Shown here: piece after piece, positions 1 to 12,615 of the stretch
How the letters are laid out: every line of letters starts with the position of its first letter
Position numbering within the stretch: position 1 is the stretch's first letter
DNA from: Tridacna crocea
Taxonomy: Eukaryota > Mollusca > Bivalvia > Cardiida > Cardiidae
Direction: 5' to 3'
Length of the DNA stretch: 64,000 nucleotides
Assembly (NCBI GenBank): GCA_943736015.1
Contig: OX031062.1
Coordinates: 31,345,462 to 31,409,461 of the forward strand
Position numbers and translations under genes: made by a program
Notes under the pieces: generated by a model
Database searches by the model: none
Seen by the model: only the letters and a program-made list of their open reading frames with translations
Told to the model about the DNA's origin: nothing

Positions 1-178
1 CGTAGGTTACTTCATTTTCTGCATTGTGTTCCAAACCATCAAAAAAGTATAGTTTTCATTCTTTTAAATGCACTTTTTTTGTTTCAATGAGTCTTGTAAG
101 TATTTGGTTCAACCTTTCACCAAAATTCTAGGGCTTTAACAAACCTGAGGAAGAGCCCTTTTGTTAATCAAGGAAATG

Positions 179-408
179 CTAAACCCTTTACCCCATAAGG
201 CATTTCTACGGTATCTCTAATTGACCCTAAATAACAGCAAGGATAAAGCCATTTGTTATGTGTATATGACACCTTTTGATAGTACAGAAAACATTGTGGC
301 AAAAGGTGAAATTGCTCATCACGAGCAATTTCACCTTTTGCCACAATGTTTTCCAAAGGCTCCAACAGGCAATGCATAGAAATGAGTATCTATGGAGTAA
401 AGGGTTAA
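179..408. mobile_element. Hairpin MITE form B, copy 1
   Basis: Runs from TAAACCCTTTACCCCATA to TATGGAGTAAAGGGTTAA. The core 287-353 pairs GAAAACATTGTGGCAAAAGG with its reverse complement around a GCTCATCACGAGC centre. Left TTAA is changed to CTAA. Confidence 0.85.
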
Positions 409-542
409 AACAATAATTTTCTCCTTTTCCTACTATCTTTTCTACATTTCATCATATAGGGGATTTTGGCGACATTTCATGAGTTTCCTGAATTTTTGGG
501 AAAAAAAAAAGACAATTCTCAAATTTTGACATTTTGCATCAG

Positions 543-1600
543 GAAATCCCTTTACTACCAATCCTGAGTTTTGAGAAGGCAAGCTTAAGAAAATATTGTG
601 GGAAAAGAAAGAAATGCTGGTTACCAGCATTTTGTCCCTTTCCAACAATGTTATTTAAGTCAATCAAGGGCAAGTTTCATAATTTGACCCACCCTTAACT
701 CTTTACCAAACGAAAAATTTATAGACTGGTTCGAATTGAAAGCATTTGCAGACGACAAAATTTATGTGCCTCAAAAACTGAAATTTCTTTTGTGAAGGGC
801 AGAAAACATTGTGAGAAACGGAGAAAATGCTGGTTACCAGCATTTTCTCCTTTTCTCACAATGTTTTCAGAAGGCTTCTTTCTCAAGATCGTCAAAAGTA
901 GGGATTATGTGGTAATGGGTTAATTTGTTGTCTGTATAACATTTTGCTTTGAATTTGGACGAGTCTAACATGGTCCTGTGATAAAGAGTTAACCCTTTAA
1001 CACATTACCAAACAACAATATTTTAGGTTTGTCCAAATCCAAAGCATTTGCAGACGACAGAATAAAAGTGACTGAAAATTTGAAATTTGTTTTGTGAAGG
1101 GTAGAAAACATTGTGGAAAAAGGAGAAAATGCTGGTTACCAGCATTTTCTCTTTTATTTCCCACAATGTTTTCTGTAGGCTAATCTTTTTCAGGGGTGTC
1201 AAAAGTAGGGGTTGTGTGGTAATGAGTTAAAGGGACTAAAAAATTTTGGAATGGACCAAATTCAAAGCATTTGCAGGTGACAAGTAAGATCTTGCTCGAG
1301 TCATGATTCCTGTCTTTGATATGGTAGAAAACAGTGTGGGAAAAGGAGAAAATGCTTGGGTTACTGGCATTTGTGTGGTAAGGAGTTTGACAACACTTTA
1401 TCACACAATCTCTCAGGCCTTTACAACCCTGGGATAGAAGCCTTTAGAAAATATCGGCAGATAAGGAGAAAATGCTGGTAACCAGCATTTTCTACTTTTC
1501 CCACAATGTTTTCTACACTGCTAGAAGCACATTTCAAAATTAAGGTAAGCTAATTTGTGGTCTGTATTTAGTTCTTTAAAATTTTTGTGTAAAGATTTAA
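543..1600. mobile_element. Cluster of form A hairpin MITEs
   Basis: Contains a decayed copy (543-695), a full copy (695-923), a right-end remnant (920-992), a full copy (997-1230), a copy that lost its right arm (1231-1390) and a copy with an eroded right arm (1395-1600). Form A is about 230 bp. One arm begins TTAACCCATTACCACACAATCC; the other, inverted, begins TTAACTCTTTACCAAACGAC. The arms meet in the core GAAAACATTGTGGGAAAAGG-AGAAAATGCTGGT plus its complement. Confidence 0.85.
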
Positions 1601-1825
1601 CCCTTTACTCCATAGATGCTCATTTCTACGCAATGCTTGTAGGAGCCTTTGGAAAACATTGTGGCAAAAGGTGAAATTGCTCGTGACGAGCAATTTCACC
1701 TTTTGTCACAATGTTTTCTATGCTATCAAAAGGTGTCAAATACACATAAGAAACGGCTTCATCCTTGTTGTTATTTAGGGTCAATTAGCGATACCACAGA
1801 AATGCCCTATGGGGTAAAGAGTTAA
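1597..1825. mobile_element. Hairpin MITE form B, copy 2
   Basis: Complete, TTAA to TTAA, opposite orientation to copy 1, with the near-perfect centre GCTCGTGACGAGC. It shares its left TTAA with the preceding form A copy. Confidence 0.88.
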
Positions 1826-2279
1826 AAAAAACCCATAAGTTCACTTAAGGGTTAAGCTCCTTCTTTGTTCTCAGCACCATTAGATGTCAGACTAAATTCC
1901 GAATTATGGCTGCACATGTGCAAAAACAGATAAAAAACAATTCCGAGTGTCATCTGCAATGAGTGAGAGCTCATCTCCATCAACTTTTTGTTTCACTTTT
2001 TTGGCATTACGTTGTCTACGAAATGAGATAAACATTCATCTTTGAAAATGATTCACATTGACGTCTGCTGCAATAAAATGCATATAATGATGAAATAAGG
2101 TGCAGACACAAAATGACGAACATCTGCATAATGACCTACATATCAATGTTGAGTCGAGGCTGCTATACCTTACCGTTACTTCTGTCATGGTACAAATCAC
2201 TGCCTGACCTTTGTGAAGAAAACCTGAAGGTTGCCAGCATCGTTTCCTTTCCCCAGCAATATTCCTTGTTCTTCACTAT
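1826..2279. other. Unassigned intronic or intergenic stretch
   Basis: No repeat was recognised. The minus strand has a 40-residue open stretch rich in Lys and Arg after a possible acceptor (TTTCGTAG near 2019), but no donor follows, so it is not called as an exon. Confidence 0.4.
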
Positions 2280-2790
2280 ATGAAAATATTTAGACTGGTC
2301 CACATTGAAATCATCAGTAGAACACATTAAGAGTAGCCAAAACCATGGAGTTTGTACAAGGGCTAATTAGTAGCATTTTCTCCTTTTCCCACAATGTTTA
2401 AAAAAAAAAAGGCTTAACTCTTTCCAAAACAATCACTGGTTTTCAAGACCCTGAAAAAGAAGCCTTTGGAAAACATTGTGGGAAAAGGAGAAAATGCTGA
2501 TTCATTTTATCATTTTCCCACAATTTGCTTTTCTACCCTTCCTGAACAAAGTTTAGTTTTTGAGTTACTCTAATTGTGTTGTCTGCAAATTCTTTCAATT
2601 TGGATTGGTCCAATATTTTGTCATTTGGTAAAGGAAGGAATGAACGAATAGCGTTTAAAGGCCCATCGACAACACTGGGTAAAGGGTTAAGCGCTTTCAA
2701 AAACAACTTTTATCATCAAAGACAAGTACAATTTGTCATCTGCAATAGCTTTCAATAAGACAAGTCTAAAATTTTGCAGACAGGTACAGA
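2280..2790. mobile_element. Decayed form A copies
   Basis: A fragment at 2280-2413, a longer copy from TTAA 2414 to about 2634 with a damaged core, and an arm remnant near 2680-2790. Confidence 0.6.
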
Positions 2791-2946
2791 TTTACTACAT
2801 AAACTGTTGCAGATGGCTAAGTTTTTTATCATTCAGCAAACCCCTTTTGTAAACATCGAAACATAAAATTGTTCCTTGCTAGCAGTTTTCCTCATGCCAT
2901 GTTTTCCACAGTATCAGAAGACTTTGGCTAAAAAATGTATAAAGTC

Positions 2947-3610
2947 TTAACCCTTTACCTGACGACAAATTTTTAGGCTTGTCTAAATCCAAAGCATTTG
3001 CAGACGACAAAATAAAAGTGACTGAAAATTTGAAATTTGTCTTGTGAAGAGTAGAAAACATTATGGGAAAAGGAGAAAATGCTGGTTACCAGCATTTTCT
3101 CCTTTTCCCACAATGTTTTCTAGAAGCTTCTTTCTCAGGGTCGTCAAAAGTATGGATTGTGTGGTAATGGGTTAACTCTTTACCAAATGACCAAATTTTG
3201 GATGTGGACTGGTCCAAATTCTTTGGAACAAAAAATACCACTCTTGCTTTGCGATTTTTAATTTGGCCCAAATCTTTGGCTCATGAAAAAAAATAACTAT
3301 TTTCGCAATTTTTGATGGTGTCCCAATACTTTGGGTGTCCCAAAATTTTTGTTCCAAAATTTTAGAAAAATATGGTAACCATCTGTGCATTTAACTCATT
3401 ACCAAACGACAATATTTTAAGCTTGTCCAAATGGAAAGCATTTGCAGTTGACAAAATAAAAGTGAATGAAAATCAAAAATTTGTTTGTGAAGAGTAGAAA
3501 ACATCGTGGGAAAAGGAGAAAATGCAGCATTTTCTCCTTTTTCCTCAATGTTTACTAAAAGCTTCTTTCTGAGGGTCCTGAAAAGGAGGGACTGAGTGGT
3601 AATGGGTTAA
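2947..3610. mobile_element. Form A array of three units
   Basis: Full copy 2947-3175, chimeric unit 3172-3394, full copy 3391-3610, joined through single TTAA sites. The middle unit starts as a MITE arm and then runs into short repeats of TTTGG and CCAAA unrelated to the usual core. Confidence 0.82.
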
Positions 3611-3702
3611 GCCTAACTCTTGGGGAACACATAATTACCTTCATGATGTATCATAGTAATAAAAATTTTGTTGCACGTTATCAATCCATTTTGTCTCAGA
3701 AA

Positions 3703-3932
3703 TTAACCCTTTACCACACAATCCTGACTTTTAACACCTCTGTGAAAGAAGCTTTTTAAAAACATTGGGAGAAAAGAAAAAAATGCTGGTAACCAGCATT
3801 TTCTCCTTTTCTCACAATGTTTCCTTAGCATTCCTAAAACAAATTTCAATTCTTTATTCATATTTATTTTGTCGTCTGCAAATGCTTTCAATTTTGACCA
3901 ATCTGAAATTTTGTTGTTTCGTAAAGAGTTAA
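3703..3932. mobile_element. Form A hairpin MITE
   Basis: Complete, TTAA on both sides, core GGTAACC. Confidence 0.88.
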
Positions 3933-4035
3933 ATAACAGCAAAGTTTTGACTCAAGTCAGCCTGCCTTTTATGTGCAAACTCACATACTTTTGCAAAATG
4001 AAATTAAATCACTTTTTCAAAGCACAATTGACTCA

Positions 4036-4264
4036 TTAACCCTTTACCCCATAAGGCAATACTATGATATCTCTAGTTGACACTAAATAACAGCAAGGAT
4101 GAAGCTGTTTCTTATGTGTATATGACACCTTTTGATAGCATAGAAAACATTGTGGCAAAAGGTGAAATTGCTCGTCATGAGCAATTTCACCTTTTGCCAC
4201 AATGTTTTCCAAAGGCTCCTACAAGCAATGCGTAGAAATGAGTATCTGTGGAGTAAAGGGTTAA
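4036..4264. mobile_element. Hairpin MITE form B, copy 3
   Basis: Complete, same orientation as copy 1. Its right TTAA (4261-4264) is also the left TTAA of a form A copy, showing that both forms use the same junction. Confidence 0.88.
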
Positions 4265-4490
4265 CTCTTCACCAAACAACAAAATTTTAGACTTGTCCAA
4301 GTTGAAAGCACTTACAGACGCCAAAATAAATGTGACTCAAAAATAAAAACTTGAATTTAGAAGAGAAGAAAACATTGTAGGAAAAGGAGAAAATGCTGGT
4401 AACCAGCATTTTCTCCTTTTCCTACAATGTTTTCAAAAGGCTTTTTTTTAAACGGTCGTTAAAAGTCGGGAGTGTGTGGGAAAGAGTTAA
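4261..4490. mobile_element. Form A hairpin MITE
   Basis: Complete; core with CTACAATG in place of CCACAATG on both arms, so the change is compensated. Confidence 0.87.
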
Positions 4491-4589
4491 TTGACATAAT
4501 TATCATTTCATCTTGCATGTTTAAAAAGTACATACATGACTTGTACAATAACCTGCACCTGATGCATAATTTACTAAATCTGGGTCATG

Positions 4590-4802
4590 TAACACTTTAC
4601 CAAACAACAAAATTTAATAGACTTGTCCAATTTGAAAGCACTTGCAGATGACTAAAAAAATCAAAATTTGTTTTGGGAAGGGTAGAAAACGTAGGAAAAG
4701 GAGAAAATGCTGGTAACCAGCATTTTCTCCTTTTTCTACAATATTTTCCAAAGCACCTTTCTCAGAGTCATTAAAAGAAGTGATTGTGCGGTAAAGGGTC
4801 AA
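4590..4802. mobile_element. Form A hairpin MITE, worn ends
   Basis: Core intact around GGTAACC; the terminal TTAA sites are mutated (GTAAC, GGTCAAG). Confidence 0.75.
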
Positions 4803-5200
4803 GCACATTTGCAATGGTTGTTTCAAAAGAGCATTGCATGAACTAAACCTATAATTTGAGAAAAAATAATAATTATAACCTTAATGTTCGTTTTAACTAC
4901 ATTCTGACAAAGGGCCTATTTGCATCCAAATGCAAATGACTATGACTGTGTCACCGAGATTTTACACGAGCCCTGCTCTGTGAAATAGGAGCCTATTGAA
5001 TCTGCAAACAGTGTTGACCCAGATTAGCCTGCACAACCCACGCAGGCTGTCCTGGACCTATACTTTTTCGCTATAGGTCCATTTCCTGTATGTCTATGGA
5101 CAAGTCTACCTTATGATACAGTAATATGTAAGACAAAATGAACTTTACAGATCCCTGAATATGTTCTGTCATGCATGGTATGATGCCTTAGTGGGATGCA
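4803..5200. other. Unassigned stretch with a small hairpin
   Basis: AGCCTGCACAACCCACGCAGGCT (about 5027-5049) forms a short stem. Nothing else was recognised. Confidence 0.4.
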
Positions 5201-5429
5201 TTAACCTTTTACCACACAATCCCAACATTTGACGACCCTGAGGAGGACGCCTTTAGAAAACATTGTGGGAAAAGGAGAAAATGCTGGTAACCAGCATTTT
5301 CTCCTTTTCCCGCAATGTTTTCTGCCCATCACAAAACAAATTTCAAATTTTCAGTCACTTTTATTTTGTCATCTGCAAATGATTTCGATTTGGATGAACC
5401 TAAAATTTTGTCGTTTGGTAATGAGTTAA
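5201..5429. mobile_element. Form A hairpin MITE
   Basis: Complete, TTAA to TTAA, ends of the ATTACC/GGTAATGAG subtype on the right. Confidence 0.88.
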
Positions 5430-5574
5430 GCCCCCATTTGTCAGACCATGGCTCTTTTATGTGTTACACAGAACTTGCATCATAAATGCCAACCTACAAA
5501 AGAGTTCCTCATTCTTATCTATGACAAAGAGTGGACCATTCATCATTTCCAGTAAAACAAAGAATCATTTCTTG

Positions 5575-5807
5575 TTAACTCTTTACCAAACCACAAAATT
5601 TTAGACCAGTCAAAATTGGAAAGCATTTGCAGACGACAAACTTTAGGTGACTAGAAAACTGAAATTTGATCTGGAAAGGGTAGAAAACATTGTAGGAAAA
5701 GAAGAAAATGCTAGTTAACCAGCATTTTCTCCTTTTCCTACATTATTTTCAAAAAGCTTCTTTCTCAAAGTCGTGAAAACCTGGGATTGTTTGGGGTAAA
5801 GAATTAA
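5575..5807. mobile_element. Form A hairpin MITE
   Basis: Complete, with one extra base at the hairpin centre (GTTAACC). Confidence 0.86.
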
Positions 5808-5927
5808 TCTGTCTTACATTACAAAACACAAGCTTTTCTTGCTGATAAGCCTGGATAAGATTTGACTATTTTATAACAAACCATGCCATATCCACCCTTG
5901 TCATCACCTGCTTTTCCTCTTCTTTTT

Positions 5928-6583
5928 TTAAATCCTTTACCAGACAATCCCTGGTTTTTACGACCCTGAGAGAGAAGCCTTCTGAAAACAATGTGAGAAA
6001 AGGAGAAAATGCTGGTAACCAGCATTTTCACCCTTTCCCACTTTGTTTTCCTCCCTTCCCCAAATAAAATCCAATTTTTGAGTCACATTTACCCATTACC
6101 ACACAATCCCTACTCTTGACGCCCCTGAGAAAGAAGCCTTTTGCAAACACTGTGGGAAAAGGAGAAAATGCTGGTAACCAGCATTTTCTCCTTTTCCCAC
6201 AGTGTTTTCTACCCTTCCCAAAACAAATTTCCATTTTTCAGTCGCATTTATTTTGTCGTCTGCAAATGCTTTCAATTTGGACCAGTCTAAAATTTTCTCG
6301 TGTGGTAAAGAGTTAATTTAGTTGTCTTCAAATGCTTCCAATTTGGACTAGTCTAAAATTATGTCATTTGGTAAAGAGTTAAATCCTTTACCAGATAACA
6401 AAATTTTAGACTAGTCCAAATTGGAAGCACTTACAGACAACAAAATAAACATAACTTAAAAACTGAAATCTGTTTCCAGCAGGGTAGAAAAAGAATTTCA
6501 ATGTTTGAGTCACATTAACTTTGCCATCTGCAAGTGCTTCCAATTTTGATTGGGCTAAAACTTTTGTCAATTGGTAAAGAGTT
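5928..6583. mobile_element. Form A array including a core-less unit
   Basis: A right-truncated copy (5928-6089), a full copy (6089-6316), a right-end remnant (6313-6382), and a unit (6379-6583) that lacks the whole hairpin. In that last unit both arms are of the CCAAATTG type facing each other. Confidence 0.78.
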
Positions 6584-6643
6584 TATTTAACAGTTCATGG
6601 GTTAGAGTTACCAGCACATTTTTTTTGTTTTTTTTATCTCCAT

Positions 6644-7933
6644 CAGGGCTTCCCCTGCAAGTTTTAATTTTTGCGCCATCAAATTCGCCACTTCATAAAA
6701 ATTGGGGCCAGTAGGAGCCACATGAAGTAGCCACATAGTGCTTTAATAGATACTTCTGTTTATTGGCCAATGCTAAAGCTTCTAAATACATTGCTTATTA
6801 GTGCTGTACAAGCTTACTTATGTTTCTTTTTCCCCAATGGTTTCAAGGCTTTGAGCTGCAGGGACATAGAATTTGTATTTTAAAAGTAATACAGCTCCTT
6901 AATTCTATGACTGCCAATCTGTTAGAATTCCATCAGTTTTTAAGAAATTCAGGATGAAATTTGGGATTGTGTGGTGAAGGGTTACCACATCATTTCTTTT
7001 ATCCTGAAAATACTTACGTTTAATTTTTTAAAAGGTCCTTTTATTCTGGTCTTTTCTCTCAGTATGAGTGTCCTATATAGTAACTTGTTCCTGTGCTGTC
7101 ACTAAGACAAAGTGGTCTATAAAATGTAATCCCCCCCCTCCCCCCCAAATCATTCAGCATTTTCACATCATAAAATCATCCGTGTTTTTCCTCATTATAA
7201 GACATATTTTAGCACTTACTTTAGAGTTTTATACACATATTTGTGTAAACTTGCTGTTTTAAGTCACCATCAAAGCTAAAGACAGTCTGAAATGCTTTTG
7301 ATCGGACAATGTCAAACTGACATGTTGTGTCATGGGTTTTCACGCTTTTTCGACGATCCATTTTTTCATATCAGTTAATTTTCAGAAATTGTTTTCGGCA
7401 TTATTGTGCATAAAATTTTTGGTATATGTAGCAATTTGATCCAAAATCTGTCATTTTTACGCTAGATAAGCAGATCAATACCATTATCATGTTTTTCATT
7501 AACAACATTGATAAATACACATGATAAATTTCTAGCCAGTGAAAGGATGTAGACCAGGTAACCAGGTAAGGCATACTGAAGGCGTGGCTTTACAAATTAT
7601 GGGCGGCGACTAAATCTTGTATCTGATAACTGATTGATTTGATATAGAGTGCTCAAAGGGGCGTGGCGAAATATTGATATTTGATTGTTTAGCAGTGGTG
7701 TGTATGCAATTATGGTGTATAATTTAGACAAGACCGTTAATGAATGCCAGCCTGATAAGGTGTGATAAACAGTTATGCAGGCTTCCTTTATACTTGATAC
7801 ATACTGTGTATGTCAGAGGATAGTTTACAGACATTTACTTGTCGCCAATACATTCGCCAGTGTTTCATTTTTGGTGCCATTTTCTCTAAATTTTCGCATT
7901 TGGCGCCACTGGCGATCGACAGCGGGAGCCCTG
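6644..7933. mobile_element. Non-autonomous hAT-like element
   Basis: Ends CAGGGCTTCCCCTGC on the left and GACAGCGGGAGCCCTG on the right form imperfect inverted repeats of hAT type. Both ends carry subterminal CGCCA/TGGCG-type motifs. The flanks share CTCCAT (6638-6643 and 7934-7939), 6 bp rather than the usual 8. About 1.29 kb, no transposase frame. A small hairpin-MITE tail sits inside near 6960-6990. Confidence 0.5.
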
Positions 7934-8171
7934 CTCCATGACAGGTCGGCAGCAAAAAACATTGACACGGCCAGAAAACCTTGGTAAAAAAACAATATTT
8001 TCAACTAATGAGATACTGGTAAGTAATATGTATCTGAGTGGCCGTGTTAACATTTATCAGGTATTTTTTTTCTACACAAAGTTTTCATAATTCATTACCT
8101 GCTTTAAATTTCTAAAGTTTTCCATATGGTTTTCTATATTTTTACATATCATTGCCATCATTTCAGCTAAA

Positions 8172-8236
8172 TTGGTCATTTACAAATGCCTTCAATTTCA
8201 ACAAGTCTAAAATTTAGTTGTTTTATAAAGAGTTAC
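8172..8236. mobile_element. Form A arm remnant
   Basis: Only the outer right arm (ACAAATGCCTTCAATTTC to TATAAAGAGTTAC) remains. Confidence 0.55.
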
Positions 8237-9158
8237 CACAATAAAGCTCATGGTATAGGAGTAACATAGTCTCAGACGCTCTGGTGATCTTTTTCATATT
8301 TGGATATTTACTGTACATCATACCGTCTGAAGTCCACCGTAAATTTTCCGGTAGCAAATATAGAGCGCTATACTGACTTTCTGTTTCGTCAGTTTTATCT
8401 GTATTGCAGCGAAATGCAATTAACTTTTAGTAATTAACATGACCAAAGACAAATTATTAAACCATTCATTACATAAAGAGCTTATAGAAGTCATTTATAA
8501 TCTGTTTATCTCGGAAAAATCACTGACGAAATTGATCGTGCGTGGCGGCCATTCTGTATGTTTTCGGGAATGTAAACAACTTGTGTAACTGATGAAATGC
8601 ATGTTTTTTTCTCACGATCAGCATTTAAATTGAAAATATTTGTATTTCAAACGTAGGAATATTGAATATGCAAGCAACAGGTATGTTTAAATCCTAGTTT
8701 TGTGCTCTATTTGCGAAATTATAAGAGTTCAAACTTGTGCACAAAATCTGTGCAAGGCTTTAAACTGGTTTTGTCTTAATTTAATCTCTCTACCCAGAGA
8801 CGACCAGTCAAAAAGTAACATCGCCTTTGGGGACAGTTATCTGTACTAAGGAGTAACAATGTTAAATACTCAGTTAAAAGTCAGTTTATGAAGTTCCAGG
8901 CCAATTCTACATTGTTTATAGACTCTTACATCACAACATAAAGTTTCCTGTATGTTCTAAGCTATACCTACAGAGATGTTATCACACTTCCAGAAATCAA
9001 GACAAAAACTAACTACAGACAAAAAAACTTCTGTTAAGAAACATCTGGATTTGCATGTTTATAGAACTACATGTGAAGCAATGTGTTGTTTTGAGAGTTT
9101 GCCTTCCATGACATGTTGTAAAAGTTTTCAAGAAACCATTCTAAACATTATTTCCCCT
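8237..9158. other. Unassigned stretch
   Basis: Mostly AT-rich. A locally GC-richer patch near 8541-8557 contains GTGGCGGCCATT. No frame, splice pair or repeat was recognised. Confidence 0.4.
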
Positions 9159-9167
9159 CCCCCAAAC

Positions 9168-9731
9168 GAGTGTAGGACAATTGCCCCTGCAGACAATTGC
9201 CCCTGGGACAATTGCCCCTGCGGACAATTGCCCCTGCGGACAATTGCCCCTGCGGACGATTTCCCCTGCGGACAATTGCCCCTGCGGACAATTCCCCCTG
9301 ATTCATTATTTTTTTTACTTTAATTGATGTTTTTTTTTTTTCAAATTGTAACTTACATTTGATTTTGAATGATATCATTTGTAATCTTTATTTAATCAAT
9401 TTTTAGTCTAAATAACATCAATTTTGGAGCTATTTAAAAATCAAACGGAAAATCTATATAAAAAATGCCATAAAACAGACTTATTTCAAGGAAAAAAAAA
9501 ACACATGTTATATTGTTAAAATAAGACTAAATTTTTCAAAATAATAATGAAATTGCTATAAATTTAAAGATTAAAGCAAACAGAAATATTTCCGATTAAA
9601 ATAAAAACCATTTTTAAGCTTTTTAAAAATTCAGGGGGAAATGTCCAGGTGAACAAATTTTGCAGGGGGAAATGTCCGCAGGGACAATTGTCCGCAGGGG
9701 CAATTGTCCGCAGGGGCAATTGTCCGTACCC
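9168..9731. mobile_element. Foldback element with 15-bp minisatellite arms
   Basis: 564 bp flanked by CCCCCAAAC (9159-9167 and 9732-9740). The left arm (9174-9300) is a run of GGACAATTGCCCCTGC-type units of 15-16 bp. The right arm (about 9632-9728) has the same units in the opposite orientation. The roughly 330 bp between them are very AT-rich with no frame. The 9-bp flanks and arm design match the larger foldback element at 54689, but the unit sequences are unrelated. The duplication lies in a C-rich run, so its exact edges are less certain. Confidence 0.7.
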
Positions 9732-9839
9732 CCCCCAAACAATCAAACTTTGTTTGGAAGGAATTTCAAAGCATCCAAAATTCCAAGCACCAAAACAAAA
9801 TCGGTCAAGAATTTTAAAGCAATTTCTCTTTTTAAAATA

Positions 9840-10371
9840 ATACCCTTCACCAACTAACAATAGTTTGAACTTTTCCAAGGTTTGCTCTTGAAAAGGTAAA
9901 AAACTTTGTGGGGAAAAGAGAAAATGCTGGATACCAGTTTTTTCTCCTTACCCACAATTTTTTAAGTCTCCTTCAGGATCATGGGATTGCTAATTTTAAA
10001 ACCCTTTTCAACAAAATCACAAGCAGAAAACAAGCATTTCTTTTTTTCGCGACGTTTTCTCCCCTTCCTACAATGATTTTCAATTTTTGATTCATGTATA
10101 TTTAGTCAGCTGCAAATGCTTTCAATTTTGACAGGAGTGAAATCTTGTATTGTAGTTCTGAGTTAATCTAAGACTAGTACGAATTGCAATCACTTGCAGA
10201 CGACAAACTAAACATGGATCAAAAACTGATATTTGATTTGGGGAGGGTAGAAAACAATGTGGGAAAAGGAGAAAATGCTGGTTACCAGCATTTTCTCCTT
10301 TTCCTGCAATGTTTTCCAAAGGCTTCTTTCTCAGGGTCGTCAAAAGTAGGGATTGTGTGGTAATGGGTTAA
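9840..10371. mobile_element. Form A cluster
   Basis: Two decayed units (about 9840-9985 and 9990-10166) and a good copy (10163-10371) whose left arm has lost its outermost bases but whose core and right end are intact. Confidence 0.7.
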
Positions 10372-10544
10372 TCCATAATTATTGATCATCATTATCCCAT
10401 GGGGATTCTATCCCAAAGTCACCTCCTGCTTTGTTCAAAGGTAACGAGTATGTTCATTACATGAAACAAAATATCTAAGACTTGCCAAACAAAATTAGGC
10501 AACAACAAAATTAATATAGTAATAATCAAAAAGATGGAATTTGG

Positions 10545-10780
10545 TTCACTCTTTACCAGACAATCCCGACTTTTAACGACTCTGAGAAAAAAAAAAACTT
10601 TGAAAAAATTGTGGGAAAGAAGAAGAAGAAAATTCCGGTAACCAGCATTTTCTCTTTTTCCCACAATGTTTTCTACCCTTTCCAAATCAAGTTTCATTTT
10701 TTGATTCACATTTATTTTGTTGTCTGCAAATGCTTTTGATTTGGACCAGTCCAAAATTTTGGCATTTGGTAAAGAGTTAA
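10545..10780. mobile_element. Form A hairpin MITE
   Basis: Nearly complete; left TTAA changed to TTCA, one arm of the core altered by an AAG expansion. Confidence 0.8.
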
Positions 10781-11165
10781 CTTTCTAAACATTAATTGTT
10801 CAGTTGAGGTCATTTATGAAATAAGCACCAGAGGTAAAAGACAAACCTTTAAAATACAATGTCAAAAAGTATAGCATAATTTTACTCCTTCTTTCACAAA
10901 CAACAGTGTCCAGTTCACATCTGTGCTGCTATCCCATTTGTCCATTAAATCAGAATTTGGCCAACACTGTATCTTTTACCCTTAGCTTATTAGATATCTT
11001 TAAAATAATCTTTTTTCCCTTACTGAATACATCCTAATATTGTTATCAAGGCTATTTTTTGTCCTGACCAAAACAACGTAACATATCAGATCATATGGAT
11101 CTAAGACCAGGTTTCAAGTTTACCCAGTCTGATTTTTATCAACACCATCTAAAAAGGCACTTTCG
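10781..11165. other. Unassigned stretch
   Basis: AT-rich; nothing recognised. Confidence 0.4.
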
Positions 11166-11646
11166 AATTCCTTTACCAGACGACAAAATTTTAACCTTGT
11201 CCAAAATCCAAATTAAAAGCATTAATTTTGGCAGATGACAATTTCAGTGTGGTTAAAATGGTGTAATTTTTCTTTGACAGAATAGAAAACATTGTGGGAA
11301 AAGGAGAAAATGCTGGTTACCAGCATTTTCTTCTTTTCCCACAATGTTTTTAAAAGGCTTCTTTTCCAGTGTCAAAAGTCGGGATTGTGTGGTAAAGGAT
11401 TAAAATTCTCCCTCATTTTTAAGAGTTAACTCTTTACCACATAGTCCAGAGTTTAAATGACCCTGAACAGTAAGCCTGTAGAACACATTGTGTGAAATAG
11501 ATATAACCAGTATTTTCTCCTATTTCCACAAGGTTTATCTACCCTATTACAGAAAAAAAAACATCATTTAACCACATTTTTATTTTTCATCTGCAAAAGC
11601 TTTCAATTTGGCCTAGTCCAAAATTTTGTTATCTGGTAAAGAGTTC
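11166..11646. mobile_element. Two form A hairpin MITEs
   Basis: 11166-11403 has a good core. 11426-11646 is diverged with a weakened core. 22 bp separate them. Confidence 0.78.
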
Positions 11647-11856
11647 ATAGCCTCTTCTTGAGCCCTTTTATTGGCTCAATAATGCTTGTTCTTAAAACAA
11701 CCAATAAATTTGTACAACCCTTCCCTGTTTGTATCCACATTTTCCGACTCACTTAAGAACAACATTGATTACGGCAACAATATGATTAATGAGAAACATC
11801 AAGAAGGTAATTTTTTATCTTTCAATAACATTCTCCTTCTTAATCCAAATCTAAAC

Positions 11857-12315
11857 TTAACCTATTTCCAAACCAACCCCTCAGTTTTCACAGTCTTGAT
11901 AGAGAAGGCTGTCTAAAAACAGTGTGGAAATAGGAGAGAAAATGCTGGAAAGCAGCATTATTGTTCTCCTTTTCCAACAATGTTTTTTAACCTCTCCAAA
12001 AGTAAGTTTCAATTTTTGAGGCATATTTATTCACCATTTGCACCGGTTTTCAATTTTAAGTCTAAAATAGTTTCATTTGGTAAAGATTTAACTCTTTACC
12101 ACACAATCCTGACTTTAAATGACCCTGAGAAAGAGACCTTTTAAAAACATTGTGGGAAAAGGAGAAAATGCTGGTAACCAGCATTTTCTCCTTTTCCCAC
12201 AATGTTTTCTTTCCCTTCCAAAACGAAAATCATTATTTCAGTTAAACTAAATTTGTCGTCTGCAAATCCTTTCCATTTGGACAAGCTTAAAATATTGTCA
12301 TTGGCAATGATTTAA
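11857..12315. mobile_element. Form A pair sharing one TTAA
   Basis: 11857-12091 is diverged; 12088-12315 has a perfect GGTAACC core. Confidence 0.84.
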
Positions 12316-12615
12316 TTGTTCTTGTTTTCTCTTCTCCACCTAGGTATTGACCATTTCGGATGGTCAGACATTTTGATAAAGAGGGTAACACAATTATCTT
12401 GTCTATAGTAATAAAGTTGTGTGCATTGTTGCATAATGAAAGATTGACATCCTTTCTTCTTTTATTATCTTACTTAACTTTACAGTCAATAAAGACAAAT
12501 AAATCAAGGCTTTAATTTTTTAGATGTCTGCATTTTAATCCTCAATAATGGTTTGTGTCAGAAATCTTTATAACAATTAAACAGAAACACGGATGGAAGT
12601 AGATTTTATGCATAT

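Noticed and set aside
1920..2030. Possible minus-strand exon rich in Lys and Arg
   Set aside because: There is an acceptor-like TTTCGTAG, but no donor follows in frame and there is no match to MAGI or another family I know.
5229..5429. Recurrent open frames reading ENIVGKGENAGNQHFLLFPQCF at many sites on both strands
   Set aside because: They are translations of the hairpin MITE core and occur wherever a copy is intact. Both strands read nearly the same because the core is a palindrome. No start, splice or domain evidence.
9148..9378. Open frames with GQLSAGAIVRRGN repeats
   Set aside because: They arise from the 15-bp minisatellite arm of the foldback element, not from a gene.
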